Shown here: positions 24,798 to 32,571 of the stretch, in pieces
Layout of the letters: every line of letters begins with the position of its first letter
Position numbering within the stretch: the first letter of the stretch is position 1
Origin: Paraburkholderia tropica
Lineage (GTDB): Bacteria > Pseudomonadota > Gammaproteobacteria > Burkholderiales > Burkholderiaceae
Assembly (NCBI RefSeq): GCF_914484835.1
Contig: NZ_CAJZAR010000070.1
Span: forward strand, 1-64,000
Length of the DNA: 64,000 bases
Direction: 5' to 3'
The notes under the pieces: generated by a model
What the model was told of the DNA's origin: nothing
Seen by the model: only the letters and a program-made list of their open reading frames with translations
The model's database searches: none
Program-made: the position numbers and the translations under genes

Positions 24798-25255
24798 GTC
24801 GCATCCCTTGGTTGATTCACGCGTTAATCAGACCAGCACGGTAAGAGGCTTGGCGAGATCAGGCTCCGTTGCGGCGGCTCGCACAACGGCGTCTAACCTC
24901 AGGGTTACACAATACCGTCCATTCTAGCCACCACCGCGTTCTATATGACCGATCACACGCGGAAGCAGCCATCGAACAGATCGCCGATTCCCTGACCGCT
25001 CAGGGTCGCTTTATGCCTTTTGCGTGAGTCCGCGCCCGTAGCGATCGCCGGGCTCGGGCATCGGGCGCTAGGCGGCCATAAGTGGACGCTGGCCCGACCG
25101 TGATGTAAGACTGAAAATCGACGCGTTTCGGTCATTCGTTGCGATTGATGGCGACTACGAGCACCAGGCACCGGAGCATCGGGCGAATGCGGTGATGCTC
25201 GCCACGTAACAAACGGCAAGGCTTACAAGAGACGCGGGCGTCGGGAGGATTTCCG
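24798..25255. repeat. intergenic region with dispersed repeat copy 10
   Basis: About 460 bp without a gene. It holds TGCGTGAGTCCGCG at 25021-25034 and GGCGGCCATAAGTGGACGC at 25071-25089, the two conserved blocks of the family, wider apart than usual. A palindrome-like GACCGCTCAGGGTCGC lies at about 24998-25013. Confidence 0.5.
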
Positions 25256-25882
25256 TCAGCGCGAGGATGACGCGGCCAGCTTAATGCCAAAGGCGACGAA
25301 CACACCGCCCGTCAACCTGTCCAGCGTTTTGACGGCTGCGGGGCGCCGCAGGAATCGCCCTAGTGGGACGGTGGCGGAAATCAAGACGGAGAACCATACA
25401 AGCGTCAGCGCGACATGCAGGCAAGCCAGCCAAAAGCAGTAGCTCGCGGCATTCGCGCCAGTCGGTACAAACTGCGGAAGGAAGGTGACGTAGAAGACGC
25501 CGACTTTGGGATTCAGCAGGTTACTCAGAAATCCTCGCCAAAATATCGCCCCACCTTCGCTAGCTTGAGGGGCAACGTCGGCATTCAGTGCGGCGCGCGG
25601 CTTCAGCAAAAGCTTTACACCCAACCAAAGAAGATAGCCGGCACCAGCGATTTTCACGACGGTGTAGCCCAATTCGGACGCCCGCAGCAAGGCACCGAGC
25701 CCAAGAGACACAGCGGCGCCCCAGGCCAGGCATCCAAGAGCAATTCCCACTGCAGCGAACGACGCTGACCGGCGTCCGTCTGCTGTCGCCGCACGAAGAA
25801 CGATGGCCGTATCCACGCCCGGCGTGATGACAAGAACGGATGCCGTACCGATGAAAGCAAGGAGCAACGGGAGATTGAACAT
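25256..25882 (-). CDS. LysE-family amino-acid exporter
   Basis: A 208-residue inner-membrane protein with about six hydrophobic segments. The LysE/RhtB signature is near the start: IGTASVLVITPGVDTAIVLRAATADGRRSASFAAVGIALG, then WRGFLSNLLNPKVGVFYVTFLPQF. It should export amino acids or homoserine-lactone-like compounds by proton exchange. I prefer the ATG at 25882 (MFNLPLLL) over a GTG three codons upstream. It lies downstream of an MFS gene and a PLP enzyme on the same strand, consistent with an amino-acid handling cluster. Confidence 0.88.
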   Translation of the reverse strand: MFNLPLLLAFIGTASVLVITPGVDTAIVLRAATADGRRSASFAAVGIALGCLAWGAAVSLGLGALLRASELGYTVVKIAGAGYLLWLGVKLLLKPRAALNADVAPQASEGGAIFWRGFLSNLLNPKVGVFYVTFLPQFVPTGANAASYCFWLACLHVALTLVWFSVLISATVPLGRFLRRPAAVKTLDRLTGGVFVAFGIKLAASSSR

Positions 25883-25988
25883 GACAGCCACTTCTGAGGT
25901 TGAAAAAAGCGGAAGCCCGGGCAGGTTATCGTCCGGGCGTTAGTAACGGGTCAGCTTTGCTCTGTGTGTAGAGCCGTCGCGATGCCAG

Positions 25989-27236
25989 TTACCAGGAGTC
26001 AGTGAAGTGCCCCGTCGGGGTTTTCCGGCCGCGAGCATGGACACACAGGGCGAACGCTGCGAAAACCACTCCGAGGGAGCAGACCGCCAACCAGCCTGAC
26101 GTGCTCCACGCAAAGCTCGCGGCTGCGGAGCCGAGTGCGCCGCCCAGGAACATGCCGCCCATCAGGATGGCATTCAGCCGGTTTCGCGCTTCTGGACGGA
26201 GCGCCTGAATGACGTGCTGGTTGGAGACCTGCGAGCCTTGGGCCCCGAAGTCGAGAAGGATAACACCCGCGACCAGACCGATGACCGCGCTCCAGGCAGC
26301 GAACACAAGCCACGAGGCGATCATGACGATACTGGCGAGCCCAATAACAAAATGAGGGCCGCGTCGGTCGGCGATCCGTCCGGCTATCGGGGCGAACAGT
26401 ACACCGACCGCGCCGATGATGCCGAACAAACCCGCCACGTCCGCGCCGAGGTGAAAGCGGCTATCGAGTTGCAGAGCCAAGGTCGTCCACAGCGCGCTAA
26501 ACGATCCGAAGACGCACGCCTGAATCAAAGTCGCGTTGCGCAATTGTGGCTCTTCGCGCCAAAGTGCGACCAGCGAGCCAAGTAACTCGCCGTAACTGGC
26601 CTGCGTCTTCGGCGGGCTCTTTGGAAGCGCAACGGCGAGCACTGAGCCCGCAATGATTGCGAGCAGCGCGCCGAGCCAGAACATCGCTCGCCACCCGAAA
26701 TGTACAGCCACGGCACCGGCAAGCGCGCGACCAAACAGGATGCCGCAGAGCAGCCCGCTCATGACGACGCCAATGGTCGCGCCACGGCGGTCGGGAGAGG
26801 CCAACGCCGCCGCGAATGGCAGGATTTGTTGCGCAACGCTTGCCGAGACGCCGACCAGCGCGGAAGCCGCGACCAACGACCAGGCGTCAGACGCGAGCGC
26901 GGTAGCACCCAAAGAAAGCGCGAGCGCCGCGAACTGGATCACGATGAGCAGACGCCGCTCAATACGGTCACCCAGAGGAACGAGTAGCAGCAAGCCAATC
27001 GCGTAGCCCAGTTGCGTCGCTGTGGGCACAAATCCTGTCAACGATCGCTGTAGCGGGAACGTCTTTTCGATGATCCCCAGCATGGGCTGGTTGTAGTAGA
27101 TGTTGGCGACCGCCATCCCGCAGGTGATCGCCATGATCAAAGTGAGCCCCAAACCGATAGACGGAGCGGCGGAATGGTTGGCTGCGGGTTGCCTGTCGTC
27201 GCAGGTGCTCGGTTCTGGAATGGATAGGTTTTCCAA
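25989..27236 (-). CDS. MFS transporter, 12-TM
   Basis: A 415-residue major-facilitator protein. NIYYNQPMLGIIEKTF in the first helix and LGDRIERRLLIVIQF (the motif A loop) are typical of the YnfM/arabinose-efflux-like branch. A second loop (IAGRIADRRGPHFVIGL) follows in the C-terminal half. It begins with TTG at 27236, preceded by AGGAGTGAAAC, which fixes the start. Substrate unknown. It follows the PLP-enzyme gene at 41 bp and is likely in one operon with it. Confidence 0.88.
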   Translation of the reverse strand: MENLSIPEPSTCDDRQPAANHSAAPSIGLGLTLIMAITCGMAVANIYYNQPMLGIIEKTFPLQRSLTGFVPTATQLGYAIGLLLLVPLGDRIERRLLIVIQFAALALSLGATALASDAWSLVAASALVGVSASVAQQILPFAAALASPDRRGATIGVVMSGLLCGILFGRALAGAVAVHFGWRAMFWLGALLAIIAGSVLAVALPKSPPKTQASYGELLGSLVALWREEPQLRNATLIQACVFGSFSALWTTLALQLDSRFHLGADVAGLFGIIGAVGVLFAPIAGRIADRRGPHFVIGLASIVMIASWLVFAAWSAVIGLVAGVILLDFGAQGSQVSNQHVIQALRPEARNRLNAILMGGMFLGGALGSAAASFAWSTSGWLAVCSLGVVFAAFALCVHARGRKTPTGHFTDSW

Positions 27237-27276
27237 GTTTCACTCCTCTTATTTCTAAACGACGGAGCGACGCCCC

Positions 27277-28353
27277 TTACTCAAATCCGCCGACTACACC
27301 CGACACTTCGAACAGGTTGGCTGTATCGCCCGTGTGGAGGAAGGCCACATTACTTCCCGGCGCGACCTTTCCGCTGCGGATATGTTCCAGAAGACCGGCA
27401 AAGCCTTTGCCGGTATAGACCGGGCCGAGGAAAACGCCTTCCTGTCGTGCCAGCTCCCTGATCGCAGCCATACTCTCGGATGAAGGAACTGCATAGTTGT
27501 CGCCGATGAACCTGTTGTCGACCTCGATCTCCCGCAGAATTGCTTTCTCGGACGGAGGTTCAATCGAGAACGACCTAAAGATGTGTCTCACCCTCTCGGC
27601 GATGATGGCTTCGTTGATCCAGAAGTCGGGCTGGTAGTTCGATATCGAGATCGAACGAAACTTCACTGGGTGTCCCGTCAGCAGCTTCGCGGCCAACATG
27701 CCTGGCAAAGCTGTCCCGGTGCCGGTCGTGTGATAGATGTAATCCAGCTCGACGCCCGCCGAGCGAGCCTGACCGACCATCTCCAAAAATGTCCGTACAT
27801 GCGCGGCAAACCCCGCTGGATGAGCGCCGCCGGTAGGCACAATCAGCACCTTGCGGCCCTGAGCTTCCAGCTCAGCTTTTCGGGCGTTCATCGCATCCAG
27901 CACCCGTTGCTTGTCATCGGGGCGATTGACGTATGCGCTACCCGGAGCCGACAGATAATGCGTCTCGACATCCATCAGCTTGTCCAGCAGCAGGTTGCCG
28001 CGGTACTCCGTCAACTCGCCATGCTGCTTCTCATCGCGCGTGAGGAACAGAATCGGCGTGATCCCCGCGACCAGCGCGGCCGTCGCGAACTGCATCCCGG
28101 AGTTGGTGAGATGCGCGCCTTGCGTGATGATCGTGTCCACTCCATCCTGGAGCGCCTGTCCGATAATCATTTCGGCCACCCGCATCTTGCTGCCGCTCAA
28201 TGCGCCGGGGCCAGCCATGTCCTCCCGCTTCATGAAAAGATTGATTCCATGAGACCGGGACATGTTTTGCAGCCGGTGGAAAGGCGTCGGATAGAAGCCG
28301 ATTTTCCTTCTCGGTAGCTTGTCGAGAAGGTCTTCCAGTTCGTTGAGTTGCAT
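27277..28353 (-). CDS. D-cysteine desulfhydrase / ACC-deaminase-family PLP enzyme
   Basis: A 358-residue fold-type II PLP enzyme. IGFYPTPFHRLQNMSRSHGINLFMKREDMAG with ALSGSKMRVAEMIIGQAL contains the likely PLP lysine near residue 56; the family usually has NKxRKLE there. Phosphate-binding glycine-rich parts are VPTGGAHPAG and TTGTGTALPG. DcyD converts D-cysteine to pyruvate, ammonia and sulfide; ACC deaminase is the close alternative. The neighbouring symporter, LysE exporter and LysR gene favour an amino-acid breakdown role. CAGGAGTGCTGT precedes the ATG. Confidence 0.8.
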   Translation of the reverse strand: MQLNELEDLLDKLPRRKIGFYPTPFHRLQNMSRSHGINLFMKREDMAGPGALSGSKMRVAEMIIGQALQDGVDTIITQGAHLTNSGMQFATAALVAGITPILFLTRDEKQHGELTEYRGNLLLDKLMDVETHYLSAPGSAYVNRPDDKQRVLDAMNARKAELEAQGRKVLIVPTGGAHPAGFAAHVRTFLEMVGQARSAGVELDYIYHTTGTGTALPGMLAAKLLTGHPVKFRSISISNYQPDFWINEAIIAERVRHIFRSFSIEPPSEKAILREIEVDNRFIGDNYAVPSSESMAAIRELARQEGVFLGPVYTGKGFAGLLEHIRSGKVAPGSNVAFLHTGDTANLFEVSGVVGGFE

Positions 28354-28407
28354 ACAGCACTCCTGTTTGCTCGCGTGATTGATGAAATTCCGTGGATCTC
28401 TGATGGT

Positions 28408-29748
28408 TCAGGATGGCTGTTCGGATTCGCTCAACTGTCGTAGATACGCGCGTCCCTTCTGTTCGTCGTATTGACCTTCCCATCGAGCGATGACCAGCGC
28501 GGCTAACGCGTTGCCAACGACATTCAATGCAGTGCGCCCCATATCCATAAACCGATCGATGCCAGCGATGAGCGCAAGGCCCTCAAGCGGCAGTCCTGCG
28601 CTCGACAACGTGGCAAGGAGAATCACGAACATGAAACCGGGAACACCTGCCGCACCCTTTGAGGTGACGACCATCGTCAGGACTAGAACGATCTGCTCTT
28701 GCAGTCCCAGATGGATACCGTAGAGCTGCGCGACAAATAGCGTCCCGATGCCGAGGTACACCGATGCGCCGTCCAGATTGAACACATAACCAGTGGGGAT
28801 GACGAAGGTCGTGATGGCCTTCGGTGCGCCATAGTCCTCCATCTTTTTCATCAGTTGCGGAAGGACAGTAGCCGAACTGCACGTTGTGAAGGCAATCAGA
28901 AGCTCGCTCTTGATGATGCGCAAAAGGGTGAATATGTTGAAACCCGCTACGCGAGCCGCGATGCCGAGAACGATGACGGTAAACCCGATGATCGCGAGGT
29001 AAGTGACACCAAGCAGCTTCATCAACGGCAGCAGCGATGCAAAGCCGAAGTTGGCTACGGTTGCCGCAATCAGCGCGGCAACACCGATCGGTGCATACCG
29101 CATGACGATGCCCGTGACCTTGAACATCGCATCAGAAATGCCACGAAGAGTATCGACAACCGGCTGACGATAATCCCTGGAGACACTTTGCAAAGCCAGG
29201 CCGAAAAGGACCGAGAAAAACAGCACCGGCAGAAGGTCGCCCCGCGCCATCGATGCGAGGATGTTCTCGGGAATGATATTGAGCACCAGATGCATGAAAC
29301 TGTGATGCTCGCCGGCAAGCGCAGCAGAGCGTTGAACGCCAGATATGTCCGCGTGGCCCAAGCGCGAAATATCGGTGCCCAGTCCGGGCTGAAACACGTT
29401 GCCGAAGAAAAGGCCGGCGACGATCGCAACAGTTGTGACCAGCTCGAAATAGACGATCGTTTTTAAACCGATTCGTCCAAGAGACTTCCCGTCGCCGACA
29501 CCAGCGATGCCCACTACCATGCTCGTGAAGACGATAGGAACGACCACCATCTTGATCAGCTTGATAAAGAGATCGCCCGCTGGCTGGATGTAGTTTTTGA
29601 TCGCGGTAGTGCGCAACTCCGGGTATTTGTTGAGGACGATGCCTACCAGAATCCCGACGACCATCCCGATTACGATCTGCCATGCGAGACCAATACGTAT
29701 CGCGCTTCGTGTCCGAGGCAACTCGGCCTTGTCTGCTGAAATGTTCAC
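28408..29748 (-). CDS. dicarboxylate/amino-acid:cation symporter (DAACS, GltP/DctA-like)
   Basis: A 446-residue inner-membrane symporter. Family motifs are the serine-rich reentrant loop LLIAFTTCSSATVLPQLMKKM and the conserved FVIPTGYVFNLDGASVYLGIGTLFVAQLYG, plus GAAGVPGFMFVILLATLSSAGLP in the second reentrant loop. It would take up dicarboxylates, glutamate or cystine-like amino acids with Na+ or H+. The start is GTG at 29748 with GGAGACAT upstream. It is the first gene of the minus-strand cluster and diverges from LysR, with a palindromic operator candidate between. Confidence 0.9.
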   Translation of the reverse strand: MNISADKAELPRTRSAIRIGLAWQIVIGMVVGILVGIVLNKYPELRTTAIKNYIQPAGDLFIKLIKMVVVPIVFTSMVVGIAGVGDGKSLGRIGLKTIVYFELVTTVAIVAGLFFGNVFQPGLGTDISRLGHADISGVQRSAALAGEHHSFMHLVLNIIPENILASMARGDLLPVLFFSVLFGLALQSVSRDYRQPVVDTLRGISDAMFKVTGIVMRYAPIGVAALIAATVANFGFASLLPLMKLLGVTYLAIIGFTVIVLGIAARVAGFNIFTLLRIIKSELLIAFTTCSSATVLPQLMKKMEDYGAPKAITTFVIPTGYVFNLDGASVYLGIGTLFVAQLYGIHLGLQEQIVLVLTMVVTSKGAAGVPGFMFVILLATLSSAGLPLEGLALIAGIDRFMDMGRTALNVVGNALAALVIARWEGQYDEQKGRAYLRQLSESEQPS

Positions 29749-29885
29749 TATGTCTCCAATGTGTTTTCGTCAGCCGAGTGTCTGCGCACCGACCCGAGTC
29801 CTCTTTTCGCGGCGCTAACGTGCGTCGCGGCAAGCCCAATATAGGAGTCGCCCCCGTTGCGGTCCAGTGCTCGATTCTCAACATG

Positions 29886-29906
29886 CCGTTGCTGTAATTG
29901 CAACGG
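29886..29906. promoter_or_regulatory. candidate LysR-type operator
   Basis: A perfect palindrome with arms CCGTTGC and GCAACGG and a 7-bp AT-rich spacer TGTAATT. It contains T-N11-A spacing inside TTGC-n7-GCAA. It lies in the 310-bp divergent spacer between the symporter operon and the LysR gene, so it probably serves both. Confidence 0.6.
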
Positions 29907-30058
29907 CTGCTCGGTCGGGACGAAAGAACCATAAAGGGCTGTAAGCGCCAAAGAATGGGGGCTGGGTCTACACAGCCGAGGGGGCGGGTGATGCGTTTTT
30001 TACACTAGTTTCTGATACGCTGACACCACATCAACAACACCACCCCGGGTTGTGTTCA

Positions 30059-30958
30059 ATGAGACACTTACAGGTCTACAGGTTCATTGCAGAAGTCGCG
30101 CGGCGTGGCTCGATTCGCAAGGCGGCGGACCAGTTGCATATCACGCCGTCTGCTTTAACGCGGAAGATTCAGGACTTTGAGGAAGAGTTGGGGATGCCAG
30201 TCTTCGAACGGTTACCGCAAGGCATGCGTCCAAACGCGGCGGGGGAGTTACTGCTTCGCCACATCCTTGATCAAAACGCGGATTTCGAGCGTTTGCAGGC
30301 GCAGCTGTCCGAGCTCGCCGGGGTCCGTCGCGGCCACGTTACCGTGGCGTGTTCTCAGGCATTTATCGATAGTGTCCTGCCAGATGAAATTGCGGCCTAC
30401 AGGGCGACGTACCCCCAAGTCACGTTTTCACTGGATGTACGCGACAATGTGTTGGGTATCGGCGCGCTTTCCAACTATGAGGCTGATCTCGCTCTGCTGA
30501 TCGATCCACCGCTCTCGCCGGACGTGCAGGAGTTGTTCGTGAAACACGAGCCACTCTGCGCGGTAACGAGCAAAGCGCATCCACTAGCTCAGTCGGGGTC
30601 GGGTCCGGTCCGGCTGAGGGACTGCCTCAGGTATCCCGCTGCGATGCCTCGCCAGTCGCTTGCAATACGCACTGTCCTTGACGAGGCCATCTGGCGGTTG
30701 AAGTTGCAGGCCATGATCGCGGTGGAGTCAGATTCGCTCGAATTCCTGCGCAGCTTCGTCGTGAGAGAAAACACAGTCGCATTTCTGCCGCAGAGCGGTG
30801 TGCCAATCACAGACGCGAGAATCTGCGGGCGTCCCATCAGCAATCACGACATCGATCCGCTGCGCGTGGTCCTCGGCCAGCTTCAAGGAAGAATACTCCC
30901 TGTCGCAGCCGAAAAGTTTGCAGAACAACTGGCCGAGCGCTTACCCGACGTCCATTGA
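30059..30958 (+). CDS. LysR-family transcriptional regulator
   Basis: A 299-residue regulator. The helix-turn-helix is MRHLQVYRFIAEVARRGSIRKAADQLHITPSALTRKIQDFEEELGMPVFERLPQGMRPNAAGE. The effector domain follows (RGHVTVACSQAFIDSVLPDEIAAYRATYPQVTFSLDVRD). It is divergent from the symporter, PLP enzyme, MFS and LysE genes, and the palindrome at 29886 is its likely binding site. I chose the ATG at 30059, which gives the standard N-terminus. Confidence 0.88.
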   Translation: MRHLQVYRFIAEVARRGSIRKAADQLHITPSALTRKIQDFEEELGMPVFERLPQGMRPNAAGELLLRHILDQNADFERLQAQLSELAGVRRGHVTVACSQAFIDSVLPDEIAAYRATYPQVTFSLDVRDNVLGIGALSNYEADLALLIDPPLSPDVQELFVKHEPLCAVTSKAHPLAQSGSGPVRLRDCLRYPAAMPRQSLAIRTVLDEAIWRLKLQAMIAVESDSLEFLRSFVVRENTVAFLPQSGVPITDARICGRPISNHDIDPLRVVLGQLQGRILPVAAEKFAEQLAERLPDVH

Positions 30959-31099
30959 ATTCTACTGAATCTCGACGCTCCAACAAGCGGCCGCACTACT
31001 GTGCGACAGGCAGCTAGACAGCTGGAAGCGGACGTTGCGCCCCAACGGCTCAATGGCCGTGATGGGTCGGATATCGTCCGCTGGCGATTGTCGCAGACT

Positions 31100-31126
31100 G
31101 ATTCTCCTTCCGTCGAAAGGAGAATC
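31100..31126 (+). promoter_or_regulatory. hairpin that covers the recombinase ribosome-binding site
   Basis: GATTCTCCTT (31100-31109) and AAGGAGAATC (31117-31126) form a perfect 10-bp stem with a 7-base loop. The Shine-Dalgarno AAGGAGA is inside the 3' arm, four to six bases from the ATG at 31130. In the mRNA the site would be paired, so translation of the recombinase should be low unless the stem opens. Confidence 0.65.
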
Positions 31127-31129
31127 ATC

Positions 31130-31756
31130 ATGGGAACCATAGATGTCGGCGGCACGCAGCGCGTGCCTTGGAACAAGGGGAAGCTGACGGGCCAGAAGCC
31201 ACCGCTGAAGCTCAGGGAGATCTGGGCGATTCGTATCCGCTTGCAGCTAGCGGGAAGCACGCGGGACTTGGCCATGTTCAATCTGGCGATCGACAGTAAG
31301 CTTCGGGCATGCGATCTCACCAGCCTGCGAGTCGCGGACATTTGCCACGGCTCCCGCGTGGCGGCGCGAGCAACCGTCATGCAGCAGAAGACGCAGCGGC
31401 CGGTGCAGTTCGAGATCACCGAGCAAACGCGTGCGAGCGTGGAAGCGTGGATCAGGGCGGCAGCTCTCGCGTCGAGCGACTATCTATTTCCGAGTCGCAT
31501 CCATGGCTCGCCGCATCTGTCGACGCGACAGTACGCCCGATTGGTGCATCGTTGGATACGTGCAATCGGACTGGATGACACGGCTTACGGAACTCATACA
31601 ATGCGACGGACCAAGGCTTCGCTGATTTACCGTCGCACGAAGAATTTGAGGGCAGTACAGTTGCTGCTTGGACACACGAAACTCGAGAGCACGGTTCGAT
31701 ACCTCGGTATTGAGGTCGACGATGCGCTTGAGATAGCTGAGCAAACCGACGTGTGA
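31130..31756 (+). CDS. tyrosine recombinase, catalytic domain only
   Basis: A 208-residue integrase-like protein. The catalytic set is visible: Arg59 (SKLRACDLTSLR), Lys87 (QQKTQRP), His156 and Arg159 (GTHTMRRTKASL), His182 (LLGHTKLEST) and Tyr191 (VRYLGIE). The N-terminal core-binding domain of ordinary phage integrases (about 90-100 residues) is missing; the protein opens with a short MGTIDVGGTQRVPWNKGKL segment. It could act in site-specific recombination, but the att site is unknown. Its ribosome-binding site lies in a hairpin, and a hairpin repeat copy follows the stop. Confidence 0.82.
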   Translation: MGTIDVGGTQRVPWNKGKLTGQKPPLKLREIWAIRIRLQLAGSTRDLAMFNLAIDSKLRACDLTSLRVADICHGSRVAARATVMQQKTQRPVQFEITEQTRASVEAWIRAAALASSDYLFPSRIHGSPHLSTRQYARLVHRWIRAIGLDDTAYGTHTMRRTKASLIYRRTKNLRAVQLLLGHTKLESTVRYLGIEVDDALEIAEQTDV

Positions 31757-31805
31757 CACGACACAGGCCGGACGGCATCGGGGCGCTGTCCGGCCATGAA
31801 GGGAC
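31754..31805 (+). repeat. dispersed intergenic repeat with hairpin, copy 11
   Basis: GTGTGACACGACAC leads into the stem GGCCGGAC (31766-31773) / GTCCGGCC (31788-31795) and the tail GGCCATGAAGGGACGCTCG. The stem sits 10 bp after the recombinase stop and could act as a transcript-end hairpin, although no T-run follows. Confidence 0.65.
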
Positions 31806-31964
31806 GCTCGCCTAAGGTAGGACTCCGACCGGCGAGAGTCCGCTATTCGCGAGCATCCGCCGCCCATTCCGCCAACGAGCTTTAAGTCGCGTCGGGCCGC
31901 GAGCCCTTCTACTACACGGCCACAAAAAACCGTGCCGCACCACAGTTGCGCCCGGGGCTGGCCC

Positions 31965-32558
31965 TCACGCAGACATAGCGTCAATCACCTGTTGAGCGCT
32001 CACAACTTCGGCATGCTGCGCGATGATCTTGTCGAGCAGAACCTCTTGAACATCGCTATCCGGGTCCGCGCAACAGTCCCGTGCGACCAACAGCCGGTAG
32101 TCGAGATCAAACGCCTGGCGCACAGTGGACAGCACGACACCGCCTGTCGTGATGCCTGTGAGCACCAGCGTTTCGACGCCACTCGAGCGCAGCACCGTTT
32201 GCAGATCGGTTCCGCCAAATGCGCCCACTCGTTGCTTAAGAATGACTGTCTCGCCGTCGAGCGGCGCAACATCGGAGTGGATCGCTGTCCCGGGCTGATC
32301 GCGCAGGAAAAGCCCGTTCTCTTTCACGAACGAGAAAATGGTGTTGCGCGGACTAACCTCCGGATGCCCAGGCCTGAAAGCGACCATGACGTAGATTACG
32401 GACATGCGTGCCGCGCGTGCCGCCGCGATCAAACTCGCGGCGTTGGCGAGCAGTGCCGCACGCCCCGCGTCCGGAACGTAGTTTTCCAGCAAAATATTCT
32501 GATAGTCCATGACCAGCAATGCCGATTTCGCTGGGTCGATGTGCAACTGTTTAGACAT
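31965..32558 (-). CDS. isochorismatase-family cysteine hydrolase
   Basis: A 197-residue protein. The catalytic Asp is in SALLVMDYQNILLE near 19, a Lys in ETVILKQRVGAFGGTDL near 110, and the V-L-T-G-I-T-T-G-G-V-V-L-S segment near 137 takes the place of the usual cis-peptide and cysteine (T-G-x-x-T-x-x-C). The expected nucleophilic cysteine is replaced by Gly/Val there, so catalysis may differ or be lost. GGAGATATTTTC precedes the ATG at 32558. The MFS gene lies 13 bp upstream in the same operon, and a GntR regulator is divergent. Confidence 0.8.
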   Translation of the reverse strand: MSKQLHIDPAKSALLVMDYQNILLENYVPDAGRAALLANAASLIAAARAARMSVIYVMVAFRPGHPEVSPRNTIFSFVKENGLFLRDQPGTAIHSDVAPLDGETVILKQRVGAFGGTDLQTVLRSSGVETLVLTGITTGGVVLSTVRQAFDLDYRLLVARDCCADPDSDVQEVLLDKIIAQHAEVVSAQQVIDAMSA

Positions 32559-32571
32559 GAAAATATCTCCA

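Noticed and set aside
31766..31795. A rho-independent terminator after the recombinase
   Set aside because: The stem is strong but no T-run follows; it is better explained as a copy of the hairpin repeat.
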